64,000 bases of DNA from Nocardioides sp. YR527 (GTDB lineage Bacteria; Actinomycetota; Actinomycetes; Propionibacteriales; Nocardioidaceae). The position numbers and the translations under genes are program-made. Below are positions 41,394 through 50,322 of this stretch, piece after piece; the stretch's first letter is position 1; each line of letters opens with the position of its first letter. The notes beneath the pieces are model-generated. The model did not search any database, had not been told where the DNA came from, and worked only from the letters and a program-made list of their open reading frames with translations. The stretch covers positions 124,001 through 188,000 of the forward strand of contig NZ_FNFN01000005.1 in NCBI RefSeq assembly GCF_900101045.1. The letters run 5' to 3'.

Positions 41394-42644
41394 ATGTCCT
41401 GGAAGAACCCCTGGAAGCAGAATCCGTGGTTCGAGTCCGTCGCGGTGGCGCAGGAGCGCGCCCGCAAACGGCTGCCGAAGCCGGTGTACGCCGCGCTGCT
41501 GGCCGGCTCCGAGCGCGGCCAGACGATCGCTGACAACCAGCAGGCGTTCGCCGACCTCGGGCTCGCGCCGCACGTGGCCGGCCATCACGACAAGCGCGAG
41601 CTGTCGACCACGGTGCTGGGCCAGGAGATCGGGTTCCCGGTGATCATCTCGCCCACCGGCGTACAGGCCGTCCATCCCGACGGTGAGGTCGCGGTCGCGC
41701 GGGCGGCGGCGGCCCGGGGGACGGTGATGGGCCTGTCCAACTTCGCCTCGAAGTCGGTCGAGGAGGTCGTCGAGGCCAACGCGGCGACGTTCTTCCAGAT
41801 GTACTGGACCGGCGACCGGGACGTGATGATCCGGCGGATGCGCCGGGCCCACGCGGCCGGGGCGAAGGCGCTGATCGCCACCCTCGACTGGTCCTTCTCG
41901 ATGGGCCGCGACTGGGGCAGCCCGGAGATCCCGGAGAAGGTCGACCTCTCCGCGATGCTCAGGTTCGCGCCGCAGGTGATGAGTCGGGGCAGGTGGCTGG
42001 CGGCGTACGCCCGCAGCGGCGGCATCCCCGACCTGACCGCACCCAACCTGGCACCGATCGCCGACGACGGCAGCCTGGGGGAGCCGCCCACGTTCTTCGG
42101 TGCCTACTACGAGTGGATGACCACGCCGCCGCCGTCGTGGGACGACGTGGCCTGGATGGTGCGTACGTGGAAGGAGCTGAGCGCGGACGCTTCTGGGGCA
42201 GGCAAGCCGTTCATGCTCAAGGGCGTCTGCCGGGTCGACGACGCGCTGCGCTCGGTAGATGCGGGCGTGGACGCGATCTCGGTCTCCAACCACGGCGGCA
42301 ACAACCTCGACGGCACCCCGGCCACCATCCGGGTGCTGCCCCCGATCGCCACCGCGGTCGGTGACCAGATCGAGGTGCTCCTCGACGGTGGCGTACGCCG
42401 CGGCTCCGACGTCGCCAAGGCGCTCGCGCTGGGCGCCCGCGCGGTGATGGTCGGGCGTGCCTACCTGTGGGGCCTGGGCGCCAACGGCCAGGCGGGCGTC
42501 GAGAACGTCCTCGACATCCTCCGCAACGGCCTCGACTCCGCCGTCCTCGGCATGGGCAAGGCCTCCATCCACGAGCTCACCCCGGCCGACCTGGTGATCC
42601 CCGACGGCTTCGAGCTCGCCCTCGGCCACCGAGCAGCGGACTGA
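41394..42644 (+). CDS. mftD: Mycofactocin FMN-dependent oxidase MftD
   Basis: 416 residues of the alpha-hydroxy-acid oxidase family. The N-terminus SWKNPWKQNPWFESVAVAQERARKRLPKPVYAAL is typical of MftD. FMN/substrate motifs include ISPTGVQAVHPDGEVAVARAAA, the catalytic histidine and neighbours in SVSNHGGNNLDGTPATI (about 294-310), and VLLDGGVRRGSDVAKALALGARAVMVGR. MftD oxidatively deaminates the cyclised dipeptide released by MftE to give premycofactocin. It lies 28 bases after mftC and 2 bases before mftE. Confidence 0.95.
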   Translation: MSWKNPWKQNPWFESVAVAQERARKRLPKPVYAALLAGSERGQTIADNQQAFADLGLAPHVAGHHDKRELSTTVLGQEIGFPVIISPTGVQAVHPDGEVAVARAAAARGTVMGLSNFASKSVEEVVEANAATFFQMYWTGDRDVMIRRMRRAHAAGAKALIATLDWSFSMGRDWGSPEIPEKVDLSAMLRFAPQVMSRGRWLAAYARSGGIPDLTAPNLAPIADDGSLGEPPTFFGAYYEWMTTPPPSWDDVAWMVRTWKELSADASGAGKPFMLKGVCRVDDALRSVDAGVDAISVSNHGGNNLDGTPATIRVLPPIATAVGDQIEVLLDGGVRRGSDVAKALALGARAVMVGRAYLWGLGANGQAGVENVLDILRNGLDSAVLGMGKASIHELTPADLVIPDGFELALGHRAAD

Positions 42645-42646
42645 CC

Positions 42647-43318
42647 GTGAGCCTCGCCGACCGCCCGTGGCCGGAGATCGTGCCCGGCGGCACCGTCCTG
42701 GTGCCGCTGGGCTCCACCGAGCAGCACGGACCGCACCTGCCGCTCGACGTCGACACGGTGATCGCGACCGCGGTGGCCGACGAGCTCGCCCCGCTCATCG
42801 GCGCCTCCGTCGCGCCGGCGGTGCCGATCGGTGCCAGCGGGGAGCACCAGTCCTTCCCCGGCACCATCTCGATCGGCACCGACGCGCTGACCTCCCTGAT
42901 CGTCGAGCTCGGCCGGTCCCTGACCACCTGGGCCTCACGGGTGGTCTTCGTCAACGCGCACGGCGGCAACCTCGACGCGCTCGGTGCCGGGGTCAGAACC
43001 CTTCGGGCCGAGGGCCGCGACGTCGACTGGGTGCCGTGCCAGGTGCCGTACGCCGATCCGCACGCCGGCCTCACCGAGACCTCGCTGATGCTGCACCTGG
43101 CTCCCACGCGGGTCCGGCTGCGGAACGCCGCCCCCGGCAACACCCGTCCGCTGCGTGAGCTGCTGTCCCAGATGCGGGCCGGGGGAGTGGAGGCGGTCTC
43201 GGCCAACGGAGTCCTCGGCGACCCCACGGGTGCCAGCGCGGAGATCGGGAAGCGGATCCTCGCCGAGATGGTCTTCGCCGCCTACGACCGTCTTCAGATC
43301 GGCGCGGCCACCCGATGA
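42647..43318 (+). CDS. mftE: Mycofactocin peptidase MftE (creatininase family)
   Basis: 223 residues from GTG 42647, two bases after mftD. Longer in-frame frames overlap mftD and are rejected. Creatininase-family metal-binding features: PLGSTEQHGPHLPLDVDTVIA (about 18-38) with Glu/His/Asp ligands, ASGEHQSFPGTISI and VNAHGGNLDAL (about 103-113). MftE cleaves the modified C-terminal dipeptide from the MftA leader. It overlaps the following SDR gene by four bases. Confidence 0.94.
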   Translation: MSLADRPWPEIVPGGTVLVPLGSTEQHGPHLPLDVDTVIATAVADELAPLIGASVAPAVPIGASGEHQSFPGTISIGTDALTSLIVELGRSLTTWASRVVFVNAHGGNLDALGAGVRTLRAEGRDVDWVPCQVPYADPHAGLTETSLMLHLAPTRVRLRNAAPGNTRPLRELLSQMRAGGVEAVSANGVLGDPTGASAEIGKRILAEMVFAAYDRLQIGAATR

Positions 43319-44124
43319 GACCCGGCGCGACCGCAGCCGAGGCGACGACCCGAGTGGCGCTGGTGACCGGCGCGGCCCGCGGGATCGGCGCCGCCACCGT
43401 CCGCGGCCTGGTGGCCGAGGGCGTACGCGTCGTCGCGCTCGACTGGTGCGCCGGCGAGGACTCACCGGCCCGCTACCCGCAGGCCACGAAGGCGGACCTC
43501 GACACCCTCGTCGCCTCGCTCCCGGCCGGCTGGGTCGAACCGGTCGTCGGGGACGTACGCGACCCGGCGGTGCTGACCGCCGCGGTCGGCACCGCGAGCC
43601 GGAGGTGGGGACGGCTCGACATCGCGGTGGCGGCCGCCGCCGTGATCGCCGGCGGACGACCGCTGTGGGAGGACACCTCGCTCGACCTGCAGTGGCAGAT
43701 CGACGTCGTCGGGGTCTGGAACACCGCGGCGGCAGCCGTCCCGGAGATGCTCGCCGGCCCCGACCCCAGCGGGTGCCGGTTCGTCGCGATCGCCTCCGCC
43801 GCGGGCTCGCACGGGCTGTTCCATCTCGCCGCCTACAACGCCGCCAAGCACGCCGTGGTCGGCCTGGTGAAGGGCCTGGCCGCCGACCTCGCCGGGACCG
43901 GGGTCACCGCGTGTGCCGTCTCACCGGGCTCGACCGACACCGCGATGCTGGCCGCGACCGCCGGCCTCTACTCGGTCGGTCCTGACGACCTCGCCGGACA
44001 CCAGCTCCTGCGCCGCCCGCTCACCCCCGACGAGGTCGCGGCCACCGTCGTCCACGCCTGCTCCCGTGCGGGTGCCGCGCTCAACGGATCGGACGTCGCG
44101 GCCGACGGAGGCTTCGGCGGATGA
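43315..44124 (+). CDS. Mycofactocin-coupled SDR-family oxidoreductase
   Basis: 269 residues. SDR motifs: VTGAARGIGAATVRGL (about 18-33), catalytic YNAAKHA (about 174) and SPGSTDTAM. After the second beta strand there is an insertion of about 35 residues (EDSPARYPQATKADLDTLVASL). This is the feature of SDRs that hold NAD non-exchangeably and use mycofactocin as acceptor, in the families defined next to mft loci. It lies inside the mft operon between mftE and mftF, overlapping both by four bases. The alcohol substrate is unknown. Carveol- and other terpenol-oxidising enzymes belong to the same wider group. Confidence 0.92.
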   Translation: MRPGATAAEATTRVALVTGAARGIGAATVRGLVAEGVRVVALDWCAGEDSPARYPQATKADLDTLVASLPAGWVEPVVGDVRDPAVLTAAVGTASRRWGRLDIAVAAAAVIAGGRPLWEDTSLDLQWQIDVVGVWNTAAAAVPEMLAGPDPSGCRFVAIASAAGSHGLFHLAAYNAAKHAVVGLVKGLAADLAGTGVTACAVSPGSTDTAMLAATAGLYSVGPDDLAGHQLLRRPLTPDEVAATVVHACSRAGAALNGSDVAADGGFGG

Positions 44125-45584
44125 CGCTGCTGCCGGACGGTTTCACGGTGCGGGTCCGCGATGACGTACGACTCCTCCCGACACCCGAGGGTGGGTTGTC
44201 GCTGGTCGGCGGATCTCCGTTGCGGTCCATGCGCCTGGCGCCCGCCGCGGCCGGGCGCGTGGTCGACAGGCGGGTGCAGGTCCGCGACGCGGCCACCGAC
44301 CTCGTCGCCCGACGACTGCTCGACGGTAACCTCGCCGACCCCGACGACCTGACGCCGGTCGCCCCGGCCGAGCTCACCGTCGTCGTCCCGGCCCACGATC
44401 GCCCCGAGCACCTCGACCGCTGTCTGGCCGCCCTGAGCGGGCTCGGCGTGATCGTCGTCGACGACGCCTCCCGTGACCCGGCCGCTGTCGCGGAGGTCGT
44501 ACGTCGCCACGGCGCCACCCTCATCGCGCTGGCCGAGAACCGCGGACCCGCCGGCGCCCGCAACGCCGGCCTCGCCGGGGTCGCCACGGCCTACGTCGCC
44601 TTCGTCGACTCCGACGTGAGCGCCGACCCGGCGATGCTCGCGCAGCTGGCCGGCCAGCTCGCGGACCCTCGGGTCGCGCTGGCGGGGCCGCTGGTGCGGG
44701 GGCACACCGACAAGGTTCGGCCGTCGTGGTTCGAACGGCACGACGTTGCCGCCTCCTCCCTCTCCCTCGGCGCGAGGGCCTGCTCGGTCCGCTCGGGTGC
44801 GGCCGTCGGGTGGCTGCCGTCGGCCTGCCTGGTCGCCCGCACGACGACGATGAGGGAGGTCGGCGGCTTCGCCGCCGACCTCCGCGTCGGCGAGGACGTC
44901 GACCTGGTCTGGCGACTGGTCGAGGCCGGCCACGTCGTCCGCTACCAGCCCGATCTCGAAGCGCTGCACGAGGTCCGCGGCACAGTCCGCGGCTGGCTCG
45001 GCCGCAAGCTCGTCTACGGTTCCGGCGGCGCCGAGCTCGGCCGCCGCCACGGGGACGCGATCGCCCCGGCCGTACTCTCCCCGGCCATGGCCGCCGCCGG
45101 CGCCGCGATCCTCGCCTGCCGCTGGTGGTCGGCACCCGCGGCGCTCGCCTCGCTGGTCTGGGGCAGCCGCGTCGTCTCGGATGCTCTCCCCGACATCCCC
45201 GGCCGCCGTGGCCTCGCCTCCCGCCTCGCCGCGCGAGGACTCGGCTGGTCGCTGCGCCAGGAGTCAGCCCTCCTGCTGCGCCACTGGTGGCCGCTCACGC
45301 TGGTCGCCTGTCTGTTCAGCCGCACCGTGCGCCGCATGGTCCTCGCCGCGCTCGTCGTCGACACCGCCGTCGCCTTCTGTGAGACCGACGTCCGGCCCAC
45401 GACCCTCCTCGGCCGCCGCCTCGACGACCTCGCCTACGGCGCCGGGCTCTGGCTCGGCGCCGCGCGGGCCAGGTCCGTTCGATGCCTCACCCCGCGCCTG
45501 GTGCGCCAGGGTGCCCGACAGCGGAGACGTTCGACGTCCGTTCCGGCTCAGCCGACGATGCCGAAGTCCCAGATCCTGCGGTAG
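44121..45584 (+). CDS. mftF: Mycofactocin glycosyltransferase MftF
   Basis: 487 residues. A short N-terminal domain (about 1-80) precedes a GT2-type glycosyltransferase domain. That domain starts with LTVVVPAHDRPEHLDRCLAAL (about 88-108), then VIVVDDASRDP, the DXD-like VAFVDSDVSADP and GEDVDLVWRLVEAG. Two or more hydrophobic segments in the last 150 residues suggest membrane association. MftF adds beta-1,4-linked glucoses to premycofactocin. It is the last mft gene in the window. No GMC-type mftG follows. The ATG overlaps the SDR stop. Confidence 0.94.
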   Translation: MTLLPDGFTVRVRDDVRLLPTPEGGLSLVGGSPLRSMRLAPAAAGRVVDRRVQVRDAATDLVARRLLDGNLADPDDLTPVAPAELTVVVPAHDRPEHLDRCLAALSGLGVIVVDDASRDPAAVAEVVRRHGATLIALAENRGPAGARNAGLAGVATAYVAFVDSDVSADPAMLAQLAGQLADPRVALAGPLVRGHTDKVRPSWFERHDVAASSLSLGARACSVRSGAAVGWLPSACLVARTTTMREVGGFAADLRVGEDVDLVWRLVEAGHVVRYQPDLEALHEVRGTVRGWLGRKLVYGSGGAELGRRHGDAIAPAVLSPAMAAAGAAILACRWWSAPAALASLVWGSRVVSDALPDIPGRRGLASRLAARGLGWSLRQESALLLRHWWPLTLVACLFSRTVRRMVLAALVVDTAVAFCETDVRPTTLLGRRLDDLAYGAGLWLGAARARSVRCLTPRLVRQGARQRRRSTSVPAQPTMPKSQILR

Positions 45585-45704
45585 ACCGTGGCGCGGGCGA
45601 CGTCGTTCGCGGTCCGGATGTTCGCGAACTGAGGCTGTCCCGGTCTCTCGTGCGGCTGTCCGCGGATCTGTGGACCTCCTCTTGCGGAGTGGCGTGATTC
45701 ACAA

Positions 45705-45744
45705 TACGTTCGGTCCCGAACGAGATCGTTCGTATCTGAATGAC
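45705..45744. promoter_or_regulatory. Tandem operators B1 and B2
   Basis: B1 (45705-45724) contains GTTCGG-TC-CCGAAC, a perfect 6-bp palindrome. B2 (45725-45744, ATCGTTCGTATCTGAATGAC) abuts it and matches the 20-bp family B consensus in 16 positions. They lie 25 bases before the amidase ATG. Confidence 0.65.
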
Positions 45745-45768
45745 TTCCTATGTCGAGAGGACGTTGCC

Positions 45769-47445
45769 ATGGCGTCTCCATTTTCCTCGGATGTCGGCAC
45801 CCCGGGTTCCGAAGGACACGCCCAGCTGTCGCGGCGGTCGCTGGTTGCCGGTGCGTCCGCGGTGGGGGCGCTCATCGGCGTCGCGCCCGCCGCGGGGGCG
45901 GCGCCATCCGCGCCGAGCGTAGTGTGGCCCAGCGTGAAGCGGCCGGCGGACCTGAGCCGGATCGTCGCCTGGAGCGCGGCGGAGCTCTCCGTGGCGATCC
46001 GGCGCCGAACGGTCACCTGTGTCGAGGTGATGTCGGCGTACCTCGACCGGATCGAAGCGGTGAACCCGAAGGTCAACGCGATCGTCGCCCTGCGGCCACG
46101 CGCCGAGCTCCTGGAGGAGGCGGCAGGGAAGGACCGACTGCTGGCGGCGGGGACGTACCAGGGCTGGATGCACGGGTTCCCCCAGGCTGCCAAGGATCTC
46201 GCCAACGTCAAGGGCATGCCGACCTCGCTCGGCTTCTTCGGGCAACCCGGGGTGCCGGCCGCCTCGCCGGCGACGGCGGACGCGCTCGTAGTCGAGCGGA
46301 TGAGGTCGGCGGGTGCGATCTTCATCGGCAAGACCAACACCCCCGAGTTCGGTCTGGGCTCGCATACCTACAACAACGTCTTCGGCACCACGTTCAACGC
46401 CTACGACCAGAGCAGGTCCGCGGGCGGCAGCAGCGGCGGCGCGGCCGTCGCGGTCGCCCTCCGGATGCTCCCCGTCGCCGACGGCAGCGACTTCTTCGGC
46501 TCCCTGCGCAACCCGCCGGGCTGGAACAACGTGCTCGGCCTGCGCCCGTCGTACGGCCGGGTGCCGGGAGTCGGCAACGAGCAGTTCGTGCAGCAGGGCG
46601 GGACCGAGGGTCCGATCGCGCGCACCGCCACCGACCTCGCCCTCTTTCTCGACACCCTCGCCGGGTACGACGTCCGGGCACCGCTGTCGATCGAGCGGGA
46701 CGTCGAGCTCCGGCAGCCCGGCAAGCCGGGCAAGGTGTCGATGCGCGGGCACCGGGTGGCCTGGATGGCCGACCTCGGCGGCTACCTGCCCATGGACCCC
46801 GAAGTTCTCGAGGTGACCGGCGCGGCCGTCCACCGGATGCGGGGGATGGGCATCGAGGTCGACAAGGTCGACGCGCTCCCGACCGCTCCGGGGTTCGCGG
46901 GCAACGCCGACCTGTGGCCAACCTGGCTGGTCTTCCGGCACTGGCTGATCGGCGGCATCCTCAAGCCGCTCCACGACAACCCGCAGCTGCGGGAGAAGAT
47001 GAAGCCCGAGGCGATCTACGAGGTCGAGGGGCTGCTCACCGGTGCCGACGGCAACCCCGCCATCTCCGGCATCGACGCGTGGAACGGGTCGGTGAAGCGT
47101 ACGGCGATGTATCAGGCCTTCCGGCAGCTCTTCGAGACCTACGACTACGTCGTCCTCCCGACCGCGCAGATCTTCCCGTTCGACGCCGAGGAGACCTGGC
47201 CGAAGCAGATCCACGGCACGGCGATGTCGTCCTACCACCGCTGGATGGAGGTGACCGCGATCGGCACCCTGCTGGGGGCGCCCACGCTCGCGGTTCCGGG
47301 CGGGTTCAGCGGCGACGGCCTGCCGATCGGTCTCCAGGTCATCGGCCGCAACCACGACGACGCAGGTGTGCTCGACTTCGCCGCCGCGTGGGAGCGCGAG
47401 ACGCGCTTCGTCGAGGACCACCTGCCACCCCTCATCGCCCGATGA
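45769..47445 (+). CDS. Amidase-signature hydrolase with Tat signal
   Basis: 558 residues from ATG 45769, with GAGAGG at eight bases. The N-terminus has a twin-arginine signal (SRRSLVAGASAVGALIGVAPAAGAA, about 21-45), so the enzyme is probably exported. The amidase signature contains the catalytic lysine (QAAKDLANV, about 143) and Ser-cisSer (SAGGSSGGAAVAVALRMLPVADGSDFFGSLRNP, about 221-253). It hydrolyses an amide bond outside the cytoplasm. Position next to a gamma-glutamyl hydrolase, permease and glutamine-synthetase-like ligase suggests release of an amine or amino acid that is then imported. Operators B1/B2 precede it. Confidence 0.92.
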   Translation: MASPFSSDVGTPGSEGHAQLSRRSLVAGASAVGALIGVAPAAGAAPSAPSVVWPSVKRPADLSRIVAWSAAELSVAIRRRTVTCVEVMSAYLDRIEAVNPKVNAIVALRPRAELLEEAAGKDRLLAAGTYQGWMHGFPQAAKDLANVKGMPTSLGFFGQPGVPAASPATADALVVERMRSAGAIFIGKTNTPEFGLGSHTYNNVFGTTFNAYDQSRSAGGSSGGAAVAVALRMLPVADGSDFFGSLRNPPGWNNVLGLRPSYGRVPGVGNEQFVQQGGTEGPIARTATDLALFLDTLAGYDVRAPLSIERDVELRQPGKPGKVSMRGHRVAWMADLGGYLPMDPEVLEVTGAAVHRMRGMGIEVDKVDALPTAPGFAGNADLWPTWLVFRHWLIGGILKPLHDNPQLREKMKPEAIYEVEGLLTGADGNPAISGIDAWNGSVKRTAMYQAFRQLFETYDYVVLPTAQIFPFDAEETWPKQIHGTAMSSYHRWMEVTAIGTLLGAPTLAVPGGFSGDGLPIGLQVIGRNHDDAGVLDFAAAWERETRFVEDHLPPLIAR

Positions 47446-48161
47446 GCCGCCGGCCGCTGATCGCGATCCCGGCGCGGTTCTCGGCGTCGGCCTCGGCGCT
47501 GCGCTACGGCGCCGACGTCACCGCGCGCGCCCTCCTCGACGCGGTGTACGCCGCCGGCGGCGAGCCGCTCGTCGTGCACCCGGTCGCGCCGGGTGCCGAG
47601 GTCGACGACACCGAGGTGGCTGCCCGGCTCTGGTACGCCGACGGCGTGCTGCTCCCGGGCGGCGGCGACCTCGCCGCCCGGTGGGCGGGCCAGGAGGCGC
47701 ACGCGACGGAGTACGACGTCGACGAGGAGCAGGACGCCTTCGACCTGGCCGTCGCCCGGCACGCGCTCGGCTCGGGCCTTCCGCTGTTCGCGATCTGCCG
47801 CGGCAACCAGGTGGTGAACGTCGCGCTCGGTGGCGATCTGATCCAGGACCTGGGGGAGCGTACTCACCGGCACGTCGTCCACGAGATCGCGGTCGAGCCG
47901 GACGCCCTGCTGGCCGGCATCGTCGGGACGACGCCCAGGATCTCCTGCTTCCATCACCAGGGGATCGGGCGCCCCGGCGAGGGCATGCGTGCCGTGGCGC
48001 ACTCGGCCGACGGTGTCATCGAGGCGGTCGAGCTCGCGTCCTCGCGCGGCTGGTACCTGGGTGTGCAGTGGCATCCGGAGGACACCGCGGCCACCGACCC
48101 GGCCCAGGCCGGGCTGTTCCGCGCCCTGGTCGACGCGGCCCGGGATCGCGCGATCTCCTAG
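47442..48161 (+). CDS. Gamma-glutamyl-amide hydrolase, class I glutamine amidotransferase type (PuuD-like)
   Basis: 239 residues. The catalytic cysteine lies in PLFAICRGNQVVNVALGGDLIQD (about 107-129) and the His/Glu pair in YLGVQWHPED (about 204-213). GVLLPGGGDLAARW is the glycine-rich N-terminal motif. This is the peptidase C26 family of PuuD, which cleaves gamma-glutamyl-GABA. In aniline and isopropylamine pathways, homologues act with a glutamine-synthetase-like ligase. Such a ligase lies at 50.3 kb. The ATG overlaps the amidase stop by four bases, and the 3' end overlaps the convergent MarR gene by four bases. Confidence 0.9.
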   Translation: MSRRPLIAIPARFSASASALRYGADVTARALLDAVYAAGGEPLVVHPVAPGAEVDDTEVAARLWYADGVLLPGGGDLAARWAGQEAHATEYDVDEEQDAFDLAVARHALGSGLPLFAICRGNQVVNVALGGDLIQDLGERTHRHVVHEIAVEPDALLAGIVGTTPRISCFHHQGIGRPGEGMRAVAHSADGVIEAVELASSRGWYLGVQWHPEDTAATDPAQAGLFRALVDAARDRAIS

Positions 48162-48664
48162 GGGCTGTTCTGGCCCTCGGCTGCGTTGACGACGTCGCGC
48201 AGGGTCTTGGTCAGGGTGCTGACCCTGCGCTCGGCCAGCTGGCTGATGATCTCGGACTCGACCGCGTTGAACTCGGGGTAGATCCGCTCCATCAGCTCGG
48301 TGCCTTCGCTGGTGAGCCGCAGGCGGACCAGACGGCGGTCCTTCTCGTCGCCCTCGCGGGCGATCATGCCGCGGCCCTCGAGCGTCCTCACGACCCCGGT
48401 GAGGGTCGCCTTGGAGATGTCGGCGGACTCGGCGACGTGCCGGGTCTCCATGCCGTCCCAGATCCACACCACCCACAGGACCACGAAGCCCGTCCAGGTC
48501 ATGTCGTGCTTGCGCAGCACCCGGTTGGTGAGCTCGCTGCGGACCGCGTTTGCGGCACGGAACAGGTTGGACAAGGCATTGGCGGCGGCGAAGTCCAGCG
48601 GCAGATTGCCCACGTGGTCCTTCATGGCGCGCTCGGTCTCCTCGAGCGTGTGGTGATCCGGCAT
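48158..48664 (-). CDS. MarR-family regulator, candidate regulator of the B operators
   Basis: 168 residues from ATG 48664. A winged helix-turn-helix is visible: WTGFVVLWVVWIWDGMETRHVAESADISKATLTGVVRTLEGRGMIAREGDEKDRRLVRLRLTSEG (about 58-122), including the DxRxxxxxLT wing. MarR proteins are small-molecule-responsive repressors binding 16-20 bp palindromes. The 20-bp family B sites, one of them (48698-48717) just ahead of this gene, fit that size. The gene sits between the amidase pair and the permease operon, both under B sites. Confidence 0.9.
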   Translation of the reverse strand: MPDHHTLEETERAMKDHVGNLPLDFAAANALSNLFRAANAVRSELTNRVLRKHDMTWTGFVVLWVVWIWDGMETRHVAESADISKATLTGVVRTLEGRGMIAREGDEKDRRLVRLRLTSEGTELMERIYPEFNAVESEIISQLAERRVSTLTKTLRDVVNAAEGQNSP

Positions 48665-48697
48665 GAGGTCAGCCTAATCAGCGCACCCGTCGATGTG

Positions 48698-48722
48698 ATC
48701 GTTAGGAAACAAACATTTTCCT
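48698..48722. promoter_or_regulatory. Degenerate operator B3 overlapping a second palindrome
   Basis: ATCGTTAGGAAACAAACATT (48698-48717) matches the B consensus at 14 of 20 positions. It overlaps the inverted repeat AGGAAA-N7-TTTCCT (48704-48722). The site is 34 bases upstream of the MarR start. Confidence 0.45.
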
Positions 48723-48767
48723 CAAAACATCGCCTTGGGGGATGGTGTGCTGGGTCACATTGGGATT

Positions 48768-48787
48768 ATCGTACGGATCCGAACGAT
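48768..48787. promoter_or_regulatory. Operator B4
   Basis: ATCGTACGGATCCGAACGAT, a 20-bp near-perfect palindrome identical to B6 at 58094. It lies 58 bases before the permease start in the MarR/permease divergent region. Confidence 0.78.
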
Positions 48788-48845
48788 CCGGCGACGAGTG
48801 CCGGTGACCGCCGGCTCCGGTTGGCGCGAAAGCGAAGGAGTCCCC

Positions 48846-50291
48846 GTGTCGGACACCGTCAACACCACATTGCGCAAGAACGCGATCGGGGTCGGAGCCA
48901 TCGTGTTCCTGGTCCTCGCCGCTGTGGCGCCGCTCACCGGAATGGTGGTCGTCGCCTCCCTGGCCATCGCGTTCGGCAACGGGGGAGGGGCGCCGTTCTC
49001 GTTCCTGGCGGTCGCCGCCGTCCTCCTGATGTTCGCCATCGGCTACGGCAAGATGTCGAGCCAGCTGGTCAACGCGGGCGGTTTCTACGCCTTCGTGGTC
49101 AAGGGGCTCGGGCGCCCGGCGGGCCTGGCCGCCGGCTACATCGCGACCATCGGCTACAACTTCTTCGTCGTCGGGACGATCGGCACCAGCGGCTTCTTCA
49201 TGATGGTGCTGATCGACTTCCTCTTCGGCATCAGCCTGAACTGGTTCCTGTGGGGCGCCGCGTCGATGGTCGTGGCCTACCTGATGGCGGTCAGAGGCAT
49301 CGACTTCAGCTCGAAGGTGCTGGGGGTGTCACTGGTCCTGGAGACCGCGATCCTGGTGATCTTCGACGTCGCGGTGCTGGTCAAGACCGGATACGACATC
49401 TCCGCCTTCTCCGCCGACGCGATCACCTCGGGCTCGCTGTCGATCGGCCTGCTGCTCGCCGCCACCGGCTTCCTCGGCTTCGAGGCCACGTCGCTGTTCA
49501 GCGAGGAGGCCAAGAACCCGCTCAAGACGATCCCCCGGGCGACCTACCTGGCGATCACCATCATCGGCCTGCTGCTCGCCGTCACCACGTGGGCCGTGGT
49601 CAGCGCCACCGGGGTCGCGCAGGCGCAGCAGACGAGCATCGACCACCTCGAGGCCGGTGACCTCGTCTTCAGCCTCGGCGCGGAGTACCTCGGCGAGTTC
49701 ATGATGAAGGTGATGATGGTGCTGCTGCTGGTCAGCCTCTTCGCGGCGATGCTCGCCTTCCACAACTCGGCCACCCGCTACCTGTTCTCGCTCGGACGTG
49801 CCGGCGTCCTGCCCAAGGCGCTCTCCCGCACCAATGCGGCCGGATCGCCCGTCGTCGCCGGGACCCTGCAGGCCGGCTTCGCGCTGCTGGTCGCCGCCGC
49901 GTTCCGAATCGCCGGCCTGGACCCGATCCTGCAGGTGGTGCCCGCGATGCTCGGCTTCGGCACCCTCGCCATCGTCGTGCTGCAGGCGCTCGCCGCGCTC
50001 TCGATCGTCGTGCACTTCCGGCGTACGGGCGACCCGCGCATCTGGAGCACGCTCGTCGCGCCCGCGATCGGATTCGTCGGGCTCTCGTTCATCGTCGTGA
50101 TGGCCGTGACCCACTTCGACGTCGTGGCCGGCTCCACCGAGAGGGCCATCACGAGCCTGCCGTGGCTGCTCGTGCTCGCTCTGGTCATCGGCGTCGGGCA
50201 GGCGTTGTATCTGCGGAACAGCCGGCCCGATGCGTACGACGGCCTCAACACCGACCTCGAGCGGTTCGACACCGCCGCCTCCATCCACTGA
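48846..50291 (+). CDS. APC-superfamily amino acid/amine permease
   Basis: 481 residues from GTG 48846, with AAGGAG five bases upstream. An in-frame ATG 111 bases earlier would read through operator B4 and is rejected. About 12 hydrophobic helices start with NAIGVGAIVFLVLAAVAPLTGMVV (first helix, with the glycine-rich APC motif) and GYGKMSSQLVNAGGFYAFVVKGLGRPAG in helices 2-3. The order and the GFEATSLFSEEAKNPLKTIPRATY segment resemble amino acid/polyamine permeases. It likely imports the amine or amino acid used by the ligase 31 bases downstream. Confidence 0.93.
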   Translation: MSDTVNTTLRKNAIGVGAIVFLVLAAVAPLTGMVVVASLAIAFGNGGGAPFSFLAVAAVLLMFAIGYGKMSSQLVNAGGFYAFVVKGLGRPAGLAAGYIATIGYNFFVVGTIGTSGFFMMVLIDFLFGISLNWFLWGAASMVVAYLMAVRGIDFSSKVLGVSLVLETAILVIFDVAVLVKTGYDISAFSADAITSGSLSIGLLLAATGFLGFEATSLFSEEAKNPLKTIPRATYLAITIIGLLLAVTTWAVVSATGVAQAQQTSIDHLEAGDLVFSLGAEYLGEFMMKVMMVLLLVSLFAAMLAFHNSATRYLFSLGRAGVLPKALSRTNAAGSPVVAGTLQAGFALLVAAAFRIAGLDPILQVVPAMLGFGTLAIVVLQALAALSIVVHFRRTGDPRIWSTLVAPAIGFVGLSFIVVMAVTHFDVVAGSTERAITSLPWLLVLALVIGVGQALYLRNSRPDAYDGLNTDLERFDTAASIH

Positions 50292-50322
50292 CCCAGAACT
50301 GACGCAGAAGAAGGACTCCTCG

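Noticed and set aside
48768..48787. GGATCC-centred palindromes as cloning artefacts
   Set aside because: They recur at several independent promoters with degenerate variants and regulatory spacing, so natural operators are more likely.
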